The notes under the pieces were generated by a model. The model was given only the letters and a program-made list of their open reading frames with translations, had not been told where the DNA came from and did no database searches. 64,000 nucleotides of DNA from Marvania coccoides (taxonomy: Eukaryota > Chlorophyta > Trebouxiophyceae > Chlorellales > Chlorellaceae). Below are positions 63,903 to 64,000 of the stretch, in pieces. The translations under genes and the position numbers were made by a program. Where the stretch lies: NCBI GenBank assembly GCA_963854735.1, contig OY978102.1, forward strand, positions 1,116,001 through 1,180,000, in the 5' to 3' direction. How positions within the stretch are numbered: the stretch's first letter is position 1; the number at the start of each line of letters is the position of its first letter.

Positions 63903-64000
63903 TTTTGCTGGAGGTCGAGATGTTATTTTACGCTCGTCTGCACGCTCTCAACTTGCGTTGTGGCAATTTCATGCCAGTCGAAAGGTGAATTTTCGCAAGC
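63903..64000. promoter_or_regulatory. Start of the bZIP upstream region
   Basis: The last 98 bases lie upstream of the bZIP start codon (5' UTR or promoter) and run off the window edge. Confidence 0.4.

Noticed and set aside
1..64000. CRISPR array, prokaryotic operon or viral gene content
   Set aside because: No regularly spaced repeats, no ribosome-binding-site-led operons, and the genes are intron-bearing eukaryotic types throughout.

Overview
The window is nuclear DNA from a green-lineage eukaryote, most likely a unicellular or simple green alga with a compact genome. Genes are split by short introns (about 78-350 bases) with GC-rich exons and AT-rich introns. The gene content is plant-type: alpha-glucan water dikinase for starch, L-galactono-1,4-lactone dehydrogenase for ascorbate, a chloroplast DnaJ-ferredoxin protein, a chalcone-isomerase-fold protein and a plant-style prenylcysteine methyltransferase. 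I reconstructed 24 intact or nearly intact protein genes by joining open frames across splice sites with matching phase, plus several relics. About five of some 54 introns appear to use a GC donor (GCAAG) instead of GT. That is well above the roughly 1% usual in plants and animals and is a trait of this genome.

Layout. 1-6.4 kb: the 3' part of SEC23, a proline-rich type I membrane protein of unknown role, and an MFS transporter. 6.6-18 kb: a 113-residue membrane protein, a serine racemase/threonine dehydratase-like enzyme, GLDH, an OTU1/YOD1 deubiquitinase divergent from GLDH, a chalcone-isomerase-like protein and a DnaJ-ferredoxin protein. 18-26 kb: hairpins, a degenerate coding relic followed by a 23-base A run, a minimal ionotropic glutamate receptor, ribosomal protein L19 and an ICMT-like methyltransferase. 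26.5-33.5 kb: a conserved plastid-type protein and GWD.

34-47 kb is the most striking stretch. It holds an HIT/GalT-like nucleotidyltransferase, a GT10 fucosyltransferase, a 1204-residue protein that seems to join two GT-A-like modules to an O-fucosyltransferase-like module, a broken SGNH-like gene, a GT77-like transferase, an SGNH hydrolase/acyltransferase-like protein and a METTL24/FkbM-like methyltransferase. Most have an N-terminal membrane anchor. Two pairs are divergent over about 0.5 kb each. I read this as a candidate physical cluster for making and decorating a secreted glycan, with activation, fucosylation, other glycosyl transfer, O-acylation and O-methylation. Such clusters are not a familiar feature of green algal genomes.

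47.4-51.3 kb is a mobile-element graveyard: a zinc-ribbon DDE-type transposase whose two introns each carry a 23-25 base T run, a frameshifted ankyrin-repeat relic immediately after it, and the C-terminal zinc-knuckle end of a LINE reverse transcriptase. 51.5-64 kb holds an ATRIP/SUV2-like checkpoint protein with poly-Q and poly-A tracts, an OTU-fold protein whose catalytic cysteine is replaced by threonine (likely a pseudoenzyme), an F-box protein and a bZIP transcription factor. A gene-free 2.1 kb lies between the last two.
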